DNA of 64,000 nucleotides from Earliella scabrosa (taxonomy: Eukaryota; Basidiomycota; Agaricomycetes; Polyporales; Polyporaceae). The stretch covers positions 682,001 through 746,000 of the forward strand of contig JABYQQ010000020.1 of assembly GCA_022605405.1 (NCBI GenBank), read 5' to 3'. Of this stretch, positions 33,786 through 45,105 are shown in pieces; within the stretch, counting starts at the first letter, position 1; each line of letters opens with the position of its first letter. The position numbers were made by a program, and so were the translations under genes. The notes beneath the pieces are model-generated. The model was not told the DNA's origin, did no database searches, and saw only the letters and a list, made by a program, of their open reading frames with translations.

Positions 33786-34322
33786 TCATGGGGCCGGTGA
33801 CGACTGGCATCCTCCCGCGATGCTTCTCCTCGGTTGAGCTGCTCGCTCGCGGGGCATGGGAGGATAGGACAGGTACGCAGCAAAGCATGGATCCCCGTGA
33901 GACCGCGAGGGAACACTGTTGAAGTATCGGGACGCTCGTCGAGTTGGAGGATGATCGCTGCAATAACACATTATGTATTCTCGGTGACTATGTATGCATT
34001 CTGGTACGATACAAGTGAGTTCAGTGCACAAAGTGGGGTGCCAGTGACGAGCGACGCCAGGCACAATTGTGTGACGATTGGGGTGACCTTCATGACCGTC
34101 GTGCACGTGCGAGTTGCCGTGCGCAAGGTGGTGGCCACGGGTGCTAGTCACCGTGTTGAGGACAGTCGACGTTGGGCTGACGACGTCCGTAGTGCGCACA
34201 GTAATAACTATGGTGGTAGTGGTCATGGTGGACGTGGACTCGGCGTTGGCGACCGTTTGGGTGACTGTTGTCAGTTGCCGTAAACTGCGTCGAGGAAATA
34301 GAGTCTGTGCTGCGAAGAGCAA
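33786..34322 (-). pseudogene. Thr/His-rich coding relic
   Basis: Open frame without a proper ATG start. The first half reads like a secreted Thr/Val-rich protein (hydrophobic LPVPLLFAAQTLF, then TTVTQTV, STMTTTTIVITVRTT), followed by a His-rich piece (GNSHVHDGHEGHPNRH). The His-rich piece reappears, in another frame context, at about 39420-39500 (SHVHDGHPGRHPHDNC). No intact gene can be built, so a decayed member of a secreted family is the best reading. Confidence 0.35.
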
Positions 34323-34559
34323 GGGGACAGGGAGGAAAACGAGTCGGTAGTCACAGAGTTATCCCAGAAGTCGCGTTCAAGTGTGTTCGAGGCCGTCGGC
34401 TGCTCTGAGCTGTGTTCGCAGTCTCTTGGACAGTCGACGAGTCGGACGAAGTGGGAGGGATGGCGGACAGGACTGTGTGGTAATGGAGGAGTCGAGATCT
34501 CCTGCGTACTGGTAAAACCGAGCGCCGAAAAGGCGTCGAATCACTGGACCAACTCTCAA

Positions 34560-35500
34560 GATCTCACTGGTCAGTATCCAGCACGGTCATGGTAGGCGCA
34601 TCCGAGGTCGTGGTAACTTCTGAGAAGGCAAGTGAGCGCATGGCACGCGAGATGTAATATAGCCAAAGACGTACCGGCCGAGACCTCACCGAAGAAGACT
34701 CGGTCCCGGAAGGTTCAGAAGTGATGGACGAGCTAGTCTCCGAAGTATCAATTGTGGCGGAACTTTCCACTGAAGTGACGGGGGTTCCTGTGGACGCGAC
34801 GGAGTCATGGTCTCGCTAGAAATTGTCGTGGTCTCGTCCGACGTGGACGCCATCAATGTCTCCATAATGGTCGCGGCAGTTGTCGCGGCAATGGCGGACA
34901 TGGTCTCGGAGGTGGTCTCGATCGCTGTGGACTCGGTGGCAGTCAACTCGGAGTTTGTCGCGTACTGGCTGGGAGGCTGGGAGACATTGGGGTCCGGTGC
35001 ACTGGTAGAATCTGAGTTGGTGGGTTAGGCAGTAGACAAGGCCTCCTTGCGGTTGGGGGCTTGCGTTGATGTCGGGTCGAGATCAGTGTTGTCCGGTGCA
35101 TTTGCGCTGGCCGTGCCAGCAGAGCAACTCGGGCTCGTGCTCTGTAGTTCAGGAACTAAGGGTGTCACTGAGAGATCGAAACCCGTCGAGGTCACCTCAG
35201 GCGTACTGGGCGTGTTGGAGAAAATCTACGAAGATGCGGTAGCACTCGATGTTGACGCTCGAGGTCGAGGCGGAGATGGGAGCATTTTCAGCCGAGCAAG
35301 CAGTTCCCGCAGCATCGAGAATAGCGCTCCCGATGGGTGTCGTGGACTTAGTGTTGGAGGCGGTATCACTTGACGTAGGAGGAGAAGGGGGTTCAGCATC
35401 AGATGACACCTCGGTGGGAGAGGCGTTTGAGCTCGTCGTATAGACCGAAGCTGATCTCGTCATGGAGTCCGAAGGGTATTCCGCTGTAGTCCCCATACTA
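34560..35500 (-). pseudogene. Ser/Thr-rich (mucin-like) gene relic
   Basis: The minus strand encodes long Ser/Thr/Ala-rich stretches typical of cell-wall or mucin-like fungal proteins: SVYTTSSNASPTEVSSDAEP near 35430, SNTPSTPEVTSTGF near 35215, TATESTAIETTSETMSAIAA near 34920 and SATIDTSETSSSITSEPSG near 34750. They sit in different frames, with frame changes near 35240 and near 34800 and in-frame stops near 35230 and 35025. Joined by introns they do not give a continuous frame, so the gene is broken. Confidence 0.5.
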
Positions 35501-35850
35501 GCAACACTAGTACTCTAGTAGAGGGTTTGGTCATGGGTGGGATGGCGTGGCGGAGTCAGAGCTGGGTGTCGTGTGGGTGGCGCGTCCTTCAGCGGTACCC
35601 TCCCTGCTTGAGGCGTCGATAGATGTTCTGCGCTCAGGTGTTGGACGTGCCAGTCTTCGAGCCTGAGATGGAATCCGCCGGCGCGCGGAGTCCAACCCAA
35701 AGTAAGTACTGATGACTTGGTGAAGATGTGTCGGTGCCCGCGGTCTTAGTCGCCTCCTGGCTGTCGTGTTCTCCGACTTAGGACGGAGCTGAGTTAGTGT
35801 ATCTCTCAGTGAGAAAACAGGACACGTCCGTGGTCGAACGCGTAGAGCTG

Positions 35851-35991
35851 GCCTACTTATAGGTTCGGAGCAAGCCCTTGCTCCGGCGCTTGCTTCGCAG
35901 CGCACCTTCGCAGGAAGGCGGCTTGATCCGAACCTATGCGGAGCACGAAAATTCCTTCGGAGTTGAGAAGGATCCGAACCTAGCCTACTTA
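35851..35991. mobile_element. 123-bp MITE with 9-bp target site duplication
   Basis: The element spans 35860-35982. Its ends are the inverted repeat TAGGTTCGGA / TCCGAACCTA, and it is flanked by the perfect direct repeat GCCTACTTA at 35851-35859 and 35983-35991. A 9-bp duplication is typical of Mutator-like (MULE) transposons. An internal TCCGAACCTA copy near 35929-35938 suggests a shorter or nested version. It carries no coding sequence. Family assignment is inference. Confidence 0.75.
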
Positions 35992-36148
35992 CTATATAGA
36001 GCTTGATCGCCACGTGGCAAACGCGCGCTACACCCATCAGCGCTTGGAAGAACTCCAGCACTCTCGGTGGAGAAGTTGTCAACATCATGAGTGACGCCGT
36101 CTAGACTGCCAACCGCGTTCGTCAATTTCTAACACAACTAGGTGAGTT

Positions 36149-37230
36149 CGTCGTATGGACCCTGTCCGCACGAGATTAACGCAGTTGTGAAAAAGGTGGC
36201 TGTCACCGCACCCCTCCTCTCCGCGCTACGGTCGCTCCCATCGGCTATGACAATGCCCTCGCTTTCATTCCGCTCCCCACTGCGTTCAAGAGCCTGAGCA
36301 AAGTCGTCGATTGTGGAGGACGTTGTGTATTTTACCCCAGCCCAATTCAGGGGTTTCACGGCCCTCTCAACCATCGAATCGATCCGGTATCGAGTCCAAG
36401 GGTTCGCTGGATGCAAGGAGTCCTTCCACGCCCCCTCCGCCAGGTAAAACTTCAAACTTGTCGGTTGTTGGCTGGCCGGCCTTCTTTCCTTGTCTGGATG
36501 CGCCGGAGCTCGACGACGTTGGAGTCGTCCCTAGTCGCTGAGGGATGAAGTCCCTGGCTAGTCGCTGAGCCCGGGATCGTCGTAGACGTGGACCTAGACC
36601 TGAAACTAGACGTGGCGTACATGCGGTGCGCGTGCTGCTATATCCTACGCGCTGCTGACCCAGCCTCGCCTATCCTGACGCCTGTCGCACCCTACTCCAA
36701 CGTTTCGCTCCGCGTGGAACTGAACAAGGGGCGACAGACCAGGACGCATGCGTTTCGAGAGCTCCAATCGGACTTCTCAGACCTTTGTTTTGCGCACGTT
36801 CTCCTTTTCTCAGGTTGGTAGGCGTCGGGTGCGTTGATATCGTCTTTCGAGGCCGTGAAGCCCCCGCGGTTGCAGCATGTTGAGCTGAGGCACTGCTGGT
36901 TGCTCGTCGATGAGGACGTGGCCGCTGTTGGAGACATTGACCATTTCATTCGCCAACCGCGACGGCCCATACCCGACCCTCAAATCATTCTCGCATCTCG
37001 CTCGACATTGCCCGAACCTCATGCAGTTCGTGTTCATGGTCAGGGTCGCCATCGATCAGCCACCCGATATCCCAGAGGTCGCGCCCGCTTCGCGCTCGTG
37101 TCGCCGACGGACATCGCGCGCTTCCTTCATGCCCTGTTCCCAATTATGAACACGGACGAGTGCAACAGCTCGGGGTGGCCCGAAGGACTGTGTCGGCTGT
37201 GGAAGGAGTGGCAGGGCGTTTGACGCTAGT
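36149..37230 (+). pseudogene. F-box/LRR gene relic, copy 2
   Basis: Decayed relative of 23166-24923. Pieces in order: FTPAQFRGFTALSTIESIRY with QGFAGCKESFHAPS near 36340-36440, FFPCLDAPELDDVG near 36490, and DIARFLHALFP with TDECN near 37110-37170. Stops and frame changes separate the pieces and the N-terminal F-box is missing. More of this copy survives than of its sister at 1960-2680. Confidence 0.7.
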
Positions 37231-37633
37231 ATCGCGTCCTCCAACAAGGTGAGTGCGCTCGTTCCCCCACACTCGCTTCCGCTTTCGAATCCTCCTACTG
37301 ACCTGCATTGAAGGTTAGGAGCGGACCGCGTGTTGATGCGTCGAGTTGTTTGATAGTCTAGTCTAGGGAGACATGTCAGTCTATGCTCAACACTCGCAGT
37401 ATGCCATCGTATGCCACGGCAGTTCATACAGCAGTCGGCGAGTCAGCTGATCAATATTCTCGCTGCACAAAGAAAGCAGACACGGCTGGACTTTTGCGTA
37501 GGCTGACTTCCTGTTTAGTGGAGCACGGCCGCCATTCTAGAAGGGCCTTCGGTGCGCGATCCGGGCAGAAGCCCCGCCAATCGATAGACGAAGGTCGCGG
37601 CACGTTACCTATGCTAAACTCTATTGTCCGTAG

Positions 37634-37641
37634 CATATAAG
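37634..37641 (+). promoter_or_regulatory. TATA-like element of SET copy 2
   Basis: CATATAAG about 55 nt upstream of the ATG at 37694, within sequence shared with the promoter of SET copy 1. Confidence 0.5.
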
Positions 37642-37693
37642 GCCGCGCAATCGCTCTCCCTTCCCCTTCTCAATATTCCTTGTTCCCGCCAAC

Positions 37694-39119
37694 ATGCGCC
37701 GCGGATTTCTCCTCTCCGACCGCGACCGCGGACAGTCAGGAGCGACGTCGACCACGTCTGCTGGGATACCGGGGCCATCGCAGCCGACGTCTCCCTCCGT
37801 TCTTTCTGAGAGCTCTCAACCCGCCCTGCAGCGAGCCCCCGCTCCGCAGGAACTAGTCAAGATACCGTCGCCAATGCCGCTCACGCCAGACGTCCCGGCT
37901 GTTCCAGATTTTCGCCTCACGCTAGGCCGCAAGTTACTCTACAAAAATCTCCCATCCGGAGAGAGTCTGCCCCCTAATCTCGTGACGGGAGTCGTGTTGT
38001 ACGAGGGTATGGAGGAGGAGATTCGACGCGCAACATGCTCCGACTTCCCGGTGCCGTTCACCACCCCATCTCCGCCTTTATACAAGATCGCGCCCGTCGC
38101 GGGTTTCGGACAGAGCATGATAGCAACCGCAGACATTGCGCGCGGACAAACCATCTTGTGCGAACGTCCGCTCATGATGTACCCCGTCGCTCTACCGGGC
38201 CCTACGATCCAAGATTCACTCCAAATTTTGGAGCACCTGGTCGGGCAGGTGCTTCTTCCCGCGAACCGAGCGGCTGTGTACGCCCTCAAGAACGCGAAAG
38301 GGCCGGACTGGCCATCTCATCTCAAGGGGATCAGTGACACCAACAGCTTCATCGTGGGGGATCTGCCGGGATACGACGCCCAGTACGGTGCCTTGACAAG
38401 GGATATATCGCGCGCGAACCACAGGTGAGTTTGCTGCCACTCGCTGGGGAGCGACGCGACCCGCTCATTTGTGTGGATTCTTGTGTCGCAGTTGCTCTCC
38501 AAACGCCTGGCAGGATTTTGACCTCAGGACGTTGACTGTCACGCTCCGCGCCCGTGCTCCCGTCCGCCGTGGGGAGCAGATCACCGTCGCCTATATCGAC
38601 CTCAGTAACCCTCATCACATGCGGGCCGAAGAGCTGCTCCGCAGGTACAAGTTCGAGTGCAAGTGCAAGTCGTGCAGCCGCAGGATGGAGGCGCTGTACG
38701 TCAGCGACATGCAGCGCGCGCTCCTCGCCACCCGGAACTCGGACGCTGCCAGGGCTGACGACGAAGCAGCGTTCCAGAAGTGGCTCGCAGACGGCGCCCC
38801 GATGGTCTACGAGACCGTGATGGCGCGCACTGTTCGGGAGATGGTCAGCACGTACGAGCGCATGAACGGCTTCATGCGCGCGATGTACCTGCAGACCATC
38901 ATGGAGCAGGAGGACTACACGCACCCCACGCTGTGGGAGCATACGCTCATCCGTCTCGTGATTGCTAACTCGATCTTGAAGAATGAAGAGCTTGTCCGCA
39001 AGTATGCGCTCATGGCGGCGCTCTTGAGAAAGGGGAGGACGGGCTCGGATGGCGGCTGTGCGGCTGTGGTGAGGGCTCCCAGGCAGACGGAGTGGTGGGG
39101 AAAATGCCTCAAGAACTGA
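37694..39119 (+). CDS. SET-domain protein (SMYD-like), copy 2
   Basis: Paralog of 139-1561. Exons 37694-38424 and 38492-39119, 67-nt intron, 452 aa. Splicing restores the SET core motif NHSCSPN. SET domain from about residue 129 (AGFGQSM, then ADIARGQ) to GEQITVAYIDL; post-SET cysteines CKCKSC near 300-304. The C-terminal helical part (KWLADGAPMVYETVMARTV) is nearly the same in both copies. The reading frame is intact in both genes, so both are probably expressed methyltransferases. Differences cluster in the disordered N-terminus and around the SET core (copy 1 CCPNACYQFD, copy 2 CSPNAWQDFD), which may reflect substrate change. Confidence 0.87.
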
Positions 39120-39240
39120 AAAGCAGGCAACCGGTGGCGGGTTCGCGGTCTACTGTAAGGACGCCTTCCCTCCGCTGATCGCGACCAGTCTCGCTGTCCC
39201 ATGGACCACTGTTTATGACTCCCAGTCATTCGTTAGTTAG

Positions 39241-39806
39241 AGTGTACAGCAGACCGCAGCGATGCACGGCGCATGATGTGGAATCAACGATGGATTGCAA
39301 GGGTGTTGCACGAATTCCATCGATACGAAGCGCCTCGAGCTAACGCGGACTCCCATGCAGGCACCTCGCATCTGTGTGAGGGGAAGACCCATACAAGGCA
39401 TACCCGAGCGACGAGCCGCGCCATCTTCCGCAATTGTCGTGCGGATGACGACCGGGGTGACCGTCGTGGACATGCGAGCCGCCGTGCGTGCGCAAGGTGA
39501 CAGTGGCGGCGCCAGCTGGCTATTGCATCCTTCGGTATATTGCGCATGCGGCTGCCGTATGACGATGCATCGAAAGATGGACATAAGCAAGATCTAAGAG
39601 TATTAGTACAGTAGATATGCCTGTGGAAGCCACAACGAGCAAGATATTCGAACATACTATACGTGCTCACGAAGCGGATAGTATGGAGAGTCTGTGCATG
39701 CTGCAAACCTGTGATCCACACCAAACGATGCAACAAAAATGGGTGAATGAGCGTGGCGTATACGCCCAGCCGTCGAACCTCTGGACCTCAGGGCTTCACG
39801 ATCTTC
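39241..39806. other. Gap with a relic shared with 34050-34140
   Basis: On the minus strand at about 39420-39500 a His-rich coding relic (SHVHDGHPGRHPHDNC) matches the piece at about 34050-34140. Otherwise no gene is seen before the end of the MFS gene at 39807. Confidence 0.4.
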
Positions 39807-42342
39807 TTACCCCGATCCTCGGGTGAGGGGCTCCGTCACGTCGACGAGTGAGTCCTCGCGCTCGACGCGGGGCACCGACCCCTCCTGCTCCTCGACGTCA
39901 ACAACTCCGGGGCGCCCAAGGTCCTTCGGGAGGCGGACCAACATGAGCAGGACAAAGGCGGTGAACACCACGCCGCACGCCACGACGAAGATCGTCCTCG
40001 GGAACGTCCCGACCGTGCGCGCGTACGTCAGCCCATACACGAACGGGCCAAACACCTGTGCGCTGATTTCCCCACCTCGCCGTCAGCGACCCTGCTCATA
40101 CACAGGACGGCGGCGGACGCACCTGATGGCCTGCACGACGCTCAGCGCGCCAAAGAGCTTCCCGGAGTCCTTCCCGCCGCGCCGGTTGTAGAGCGTGAGC
40201 GCGACGGACTGCATCGCGGGCCCGCAGCCCATGGCGAGCGCGCCGAGCCCGGTCGCGAGCGCGAACATGAGCCCGGTCGTGCTGCAGACAACGATCGCGT
40301 ACATGACGACTTCGATCGCGAGCGACACGCGCGCGAGCTTGAGGTCGAACGTTGGCGAGTGCGGGGCGTGGCGGCTGGAGGAGGGCGACCGAGATGTGCG
40401 CGGGTGCTCTGGAGGGTTGGTGAGGGGCTCCTCGGGCTCCATTGGGAGCTGGATGGGGGCTTTGGGTTTGGTGAGACGGATGATCACTGTCGAACAGCGT
40501 CAGAAGCGCGGGTGAATGTATTGGCAAGTGACGAACGCGGAAGTACGAGGGTCAAGAACACTGCGCGTGCGGCGCCAAGGGAGCTGAACCAATAGCCAAC
40601 CTACATGAGACGGTATTAGACTACAGTATCAGACGACGCTGATTGGTAACGTACCTCTTCCGTATTCCACCCATATACCCCCGTCAAGAATTGTATGATG
40701 TACGAGTACATACCCTATAGGGCATGCAGCTGAGCTTTAAGCTGATGGACACTGAAAGACCGTGAAGACAGACCCCAAGAGAAGCCATGCACCCAAAAGT
40801 GATGGCGATGAGGAGCAGGCTCCAATCCCGCTTCTTCCCTTTGACAGGGTTTCCGTCGTTGATGTCCACGGGCAAGACGATACTCAGAGGTGTCAAGAAC
40901 GAGAAAAGCCTGTTGATGAATACGAGGACGCCCCCGTGCGCGTGCGCGGAGCGGTACTCTTCTTCGGCTGTCTTGTGGCGTGCGCGGGCCTCAAGCATTT
41001 CGGCCCGGGAGAGGGATTCCGGAATGATGAACCACACGAAGATCGCATAGAGCGTGTGGATGATCGCGGATATGTAGAAGACGAGAATGAATTGGCCTGT
41101 CAGGCGGATTACTAGGCCACCCAGTGCAGGACCTATTCCCACCCCGGCCATCATGAGGCCGAGCTGTAGCGAGAATAATCCGGAACTAGGTCCTAATGAG
41201 ACAAGGGCAATACAATAAATTGGCATTCACATACCGAAGTGAAGGCGGGGTGCAGTCAGCAATGTAAGCATACATTGCCGCGTCGATGACTGCCTGGCCT
41301 GTGTGATAAGATGGTTTGGCTGTGAACTATGCTAACGATGTATATGGGCTCACCACCGAGGAGGCCTCCCACTATGGGACCCACGACCAGGAACCAGTAG
41401 CCTCCAGGGATGTAATTGTGAAACCAAAAGACGGAGATGCACGTCACGTCCAGGAACAATACACCAACGATGGAACAACTCAGGACTGGTGTGCGACCAT
41501 AGCGGTCAGAGAGCTGGAGAGGGCATCATGTACGATTCCTGGGTAAGCGGGCGTCATATCGCAAGGACTGGCGACTTACGGAGCCCCACCAAGCAGCGGT
41601 CATGCAAGCAAGGATGCCCATGGAGGTAGTCGTGATGACCGACAGCTTCGCAACAGCGGCTTGCACGACGGGGTCCTGGGCACACGTTCTCTGGCTCGGT
41701 TCTATGCACATGCTCAGTGCACGACTCACGATGCGGCAACACAAGATCAACTCACCGCCAAACGACGATATAACATTTCTCGCGATTAGCACCAAATCTG
41801 TACCCTGGTCACCGGGATGAACGTTGGGCTTGTGAGCCTGACAGGCCAGGTACGTGAAGAGCTCTATCTTCGCGGCGATGGTGATGGTCATCGCAATGGC
41901 CGCGAACGGCACATAGCACAAAAACCTGTCGCGTCGAGGCCAGCTTGAATACGCGCGGCAGGTAACGAACTCGAGAGGTCACATACCACCAAGGCGACGG
42001 CCGCTTCCACCACGAGAGCTTCTGCCTCCACTCATGATCATACTCTTCCTCCTCGTCGGCCTCTCCCAGCAGTACATCCGTAGGCTCCGCGTCCTTGACA
42101 AATGTATGCTCGAGCGCATGGTGACGTTCGTGCGGGTGGATGAGTTCGTTGACAAGCTCAACGTCTTCCTCGGTGATCAGCGCGCTTGGGATGATGAGAT
42201 CCTCCGGAGCATGGTTCATTGGTGGGACCAAATTGTTCGTCGAGTGCCGCGGAGGGCGCGTAGGCGAGTCTGGGCGTGAACGCGAACGGCCATCGCGGTG
42301 GAGAAGAGGGGCAGAGACGTCTCGCGACGATGAGCGCGACAT
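39807..42342 (-). CDS. MFS transporter
   Basis: Membrane transporter of the major facilitator superfamily, substrate unknown. Ten exons on the minus strand: 42342-41987, 41943-41756, 41701-41580, 41513-41354, 41298-41235, 41185-40774, 40714-40655, 40600-40537, 40486-40123, 40062-39807; all phases agree; 681 aa. The long hydrophilic N-terminus (about 118 residues) includes an acidic patch (EADEEEEYDHEW). The MFS motif A is rebuilt by splicing as WWGSLSDRYGRTP. Later membrane segments include GLMMAGVGIGPALGGLVI, SYIIQFLTGVYGW, LGALAMGCGPAMQSVAL and AQVFGPFVYGLTY. A large cytoplasmic loop follows helix 6 (KTAEEEYRSAHAHGG) and another, Pro/Ser-rich, interrupts the second half (PEEPLTNPPEHPRTSRSP). 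The 43-nt intron 41944-41986 is the shortest accepted here. Confidence 0.88.
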
Positions 42343-44254
42343 GGTCGAGCGCGGGCGCTAGATTCGGCAGCGGCGTTGCCCGGGCCCCGGAGGACACAGA
42401 CGAGGGCGTGCAGGCTGCAGCGACAACGGCGGTCGACGCGCCTACAAGGAACAGGGATATGCTGCAGGTATATAGGAGGAGGAAGCCAGAAAAACAAGTA
42501 CATATGGGGAGCGGAGGAAGGGGACCGCGGCCAGGCTTACCATCATTTTGATCGCGCACCTCCCTCCCCTCGCCGCGTTCGCCATGCGCCCCTGCTGGCG
42601 AAAGTTGCGAATACAGCGCTGCGCCACATATTCAACATCCGCAGCTCCTCCGTAGTCGCAGCTACTTGATCTGACTTCTGACGGAGTTAGCAGCCGCAGC
42701 AGTTCGGAGGCACACCGTCGCCATTACCACTGTGCAGTATGTACACTATCCGAATGTTCGTATCCATCTGGCTTTCTAGCTGATCGACCCGCGCGCCACC
42801 TGGTACGCCCACAATCCGTTGGACCCCATCGAGATCTAGGGCACGTTTCGTACAGTGTTACTCGTGCCATTCCACTGACAATGCGCAGCCTCCTGCAGAC
42901 TATCCGCGTGGCGGCTGGTCCCTGCGCAGTCGCACAAACATCAGAAGCACCAAGCTGTGCATAGCGCAGCCGCACATTGCAGCAGGTAGACTGCGCTTGG
43001 CGCGACATTCTAGGAGATATTTTGGACTGCGCCGAGGAGAGTGACCGTTGGCGACGAGCCCACCAGATCGTGAGGAGCTTGACGATGCCTGAGAGGAACA
43101 TGGAGCGGGAGCGGGAGCTGGGTCTTACCACAATCCATGATTCCGAGTCATGTTAGAGAAAAACAGTCCCAGATAGACGGCTTTGGCGGTGTGCACGGCG
43201 GCGCCCAGCCAATAGCTCACCTTTGTTCGCCATTAGCGAGAGCACACGTAGCGAATGAAGTTGATACGTACAATTTCAGATGACCATCTAAACATCTTGG
43301 ACACGTACTACAGTGAATTTTCTGGTAAACCGCTGCCTGTACATGAAACATACATCAGCGTTTCACACTTAACGATCAAGCCAGAGAAGATATCACCTGA
43401 ATGAACGTGCCAAACCCATACATACGCTGCAGCGCTATAGCGGTGCACGGCACAGCCTTGGGTCGTTAACGTAGGATATGACGATGGTAGGACGGCGTAA
43501 GTATGACCTCACCATCGGCAATAGTGGACTGTGGTGTACTCTAGTTGAGAACGGGACCAGGCTCGGAGTTGAGTATCCTTCGGATACACACTCCCGCGAA
43601 GGGGTCCCTCATCTGTAAGGATCGACAGTCCCGAAGAGGCTCGACCTCCGACGGTGACGTCTCTGCATGGAGCAACTCGGGAGGTTAATGCCGACTCGGT
43701 GACAACAGCTGGCAGAGCTTGCAATCTCACCAAGTATATGCGGACCGACGAGCGGAAGCAGACTATACCTGAGATCTCCGCGGCACTGGCATGCTGGCTA
43801 CCCAGCGTGCCACCAGTCGGTCTGTTATGAATATCATGGCTGACATATTCTGCGCTTTGAGCATAGTGACTTAGAGTCACAGCAACATGACTAGATACTT
43901 ACAGCACAAGGTACTGGTCCTCTGAAAACATGCGTTCGACTGAGTGTCAAGCTTCAAGACGAAAGACTGCGGCGCTCTGGGGCGCCGTGCGAGCGCCCGG
44001 CAACATCCGCAATGGGTGGCTGTGCAACCTTAGTTGGTTCCTCGGCCAGCTCGGCTATGTTCTCTTCCTCACTGTTCCGCGGCCTTGATGTTCTGAAACC
44101 TCCTATGGGCTCTATGATGACGAATATGGCTGTGAAGCGGGAGCGCGGGGAAGACACATGAAGACAATACGCATCGCCTCAGTGAGAGGTCGGGTAAAGT
44201 GACTATCGACGACTCCGAGTCTGTCACGAATCGTTGAACGACTCCACTGCGATG
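42343..44254. other. Gene-poor gap
   Basis: About 1.9 kb. The minus-strand frame 44157-43954 ends in a hydrophilic tail (SRPRNSEEENIAELAEEP) that looks like the last exon of a membrane protein, but no upstream exons were found. Near 42850-43080 the minus strand holds membrane-protein-like fragments broken by stops. Neither can be called a gene. Confidence 0.4.
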
Positions 44255-44262
44255 TATATAAG
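44255..44262 (+). promoter_or_regulatory. TATA box of the Ser/Thr/Val-rich secreted gene
   Basis: TATATAAG about 110 nt upstream of the ATG at 44368. Confidence 0.6.
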
Positions 44263-44367
44263 AACACGAGAATCGTTTCCAGGGCCAGCACCAATCCCCT
44301 CCTCAAGCTTTACGCATAGCCTCACTCTCGCTCCGTCTCATTCTTGCACGTACTCTCTACTTCCAAC

Positions 44368-44928
44368 ATGCACGCCGTCAACGCCATTGTAGTGCTCGTC
44401 ACCGTCTTCCTTGCTACCCTCGCAGGTGTAGAGACGAAAGGTCAGTAGTTTCCTCCCCAATTCCCTTATACCTTATACTCACATTGCCGTCATGCAGCGA
44501 TCCCCCAAGTGCACAGACAAGCGACAAAGTCCGTGTCGTCGTACCCCGCAAAGATCACCACTGCTTATTCTGCGTACGACACTCCTCGCGCCATTCACGG
44601 CAGTTATGTCTTCGCATCCAAGCGTCAAGCAGCATCGCAGTCCACAGTAACTGTCACCGCGACCGCAACTCCTGTCACGAGCACCGTCTCCTCGACCGTG
44701 ACGTCGACCATCTCGAATACCGCGACGGCCACTGCGCTTGCCACCGCGTACTCCACATCGACCGTCAGGTCCACGTCGACGATCACCACAACTGTCCGCG
44801 AGACTGCGACCGCAACATCGCTCCTCACGAAGAGCACGACCCGCGTCGCGACCACCACTGCTGTAGTCGTCGTGACCAAGACTGCGACCGGCCGCACGGC
44901 TACCGTTACTCGCACTGTCACGGCTTGA
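44368..44928 (+). CDS. Ser/Thr/Val-rich secreted protein
   Basis: Two exons, 44368-44440 and 44498-44928, intron 57 nt, 167 aa. A signal peptide (MHAVNAIVVLVTVFLATLAG) is followed by a short unique segment ending in a Kex2-type dibasic site Lys66-Arg67 (ASKR). The rest, about 100 residues, alternates Thr/Ser with Val/Ala/Ile (TVTVTATATPVTSTVSSTV...), a pattern that favours beta-strands and dense O-glycosylation. No cysteines are present. A cell-wall or surface-coat role is likely but not proven. No GPI-anchor signal is obvious at the C-terminus. Relics with similar composition lie at 33786-34322 and 34560-35500. Confidence 0.75.
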
Positions 44929-45105
44929 GGCTGAGGTCTGTCTCTTTGTCAAGCATGTAACCGCCCCTAGCATACCCCTCTTGGTTCCGTTTTCGATATT
45001 GAGGCAAGGAGTAATTTGCACCGGACGATGAGCGCTGTACTATTTATCGTATATGTAGCACCGTAATATGGAGAAGCACGATTACTGGTCAGATGCGGAG
45101 AGACG

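Larger units (their letters stand above)
36140..39240 (+). repeat. Inverted duplication, arm 2 (F-box relic + SET gene)
   Basis: Counterpart of 25-2680 in opposite orientation, about 36 kb away. The matching order is F-box relic, shared promoter stretch (GCCGCCATTCTAGAAGGGCC region), SET gene with an intron of identical length, and matching 3' flank up to about 39237. Confidence 0.75.

Noticed and set aside
42724..43131. Minus-strand 135-aa open frame
   Set aside because: Composition and lack of motifs suggest chance; the other frame shows membrane-protein-like pieces but with stops.
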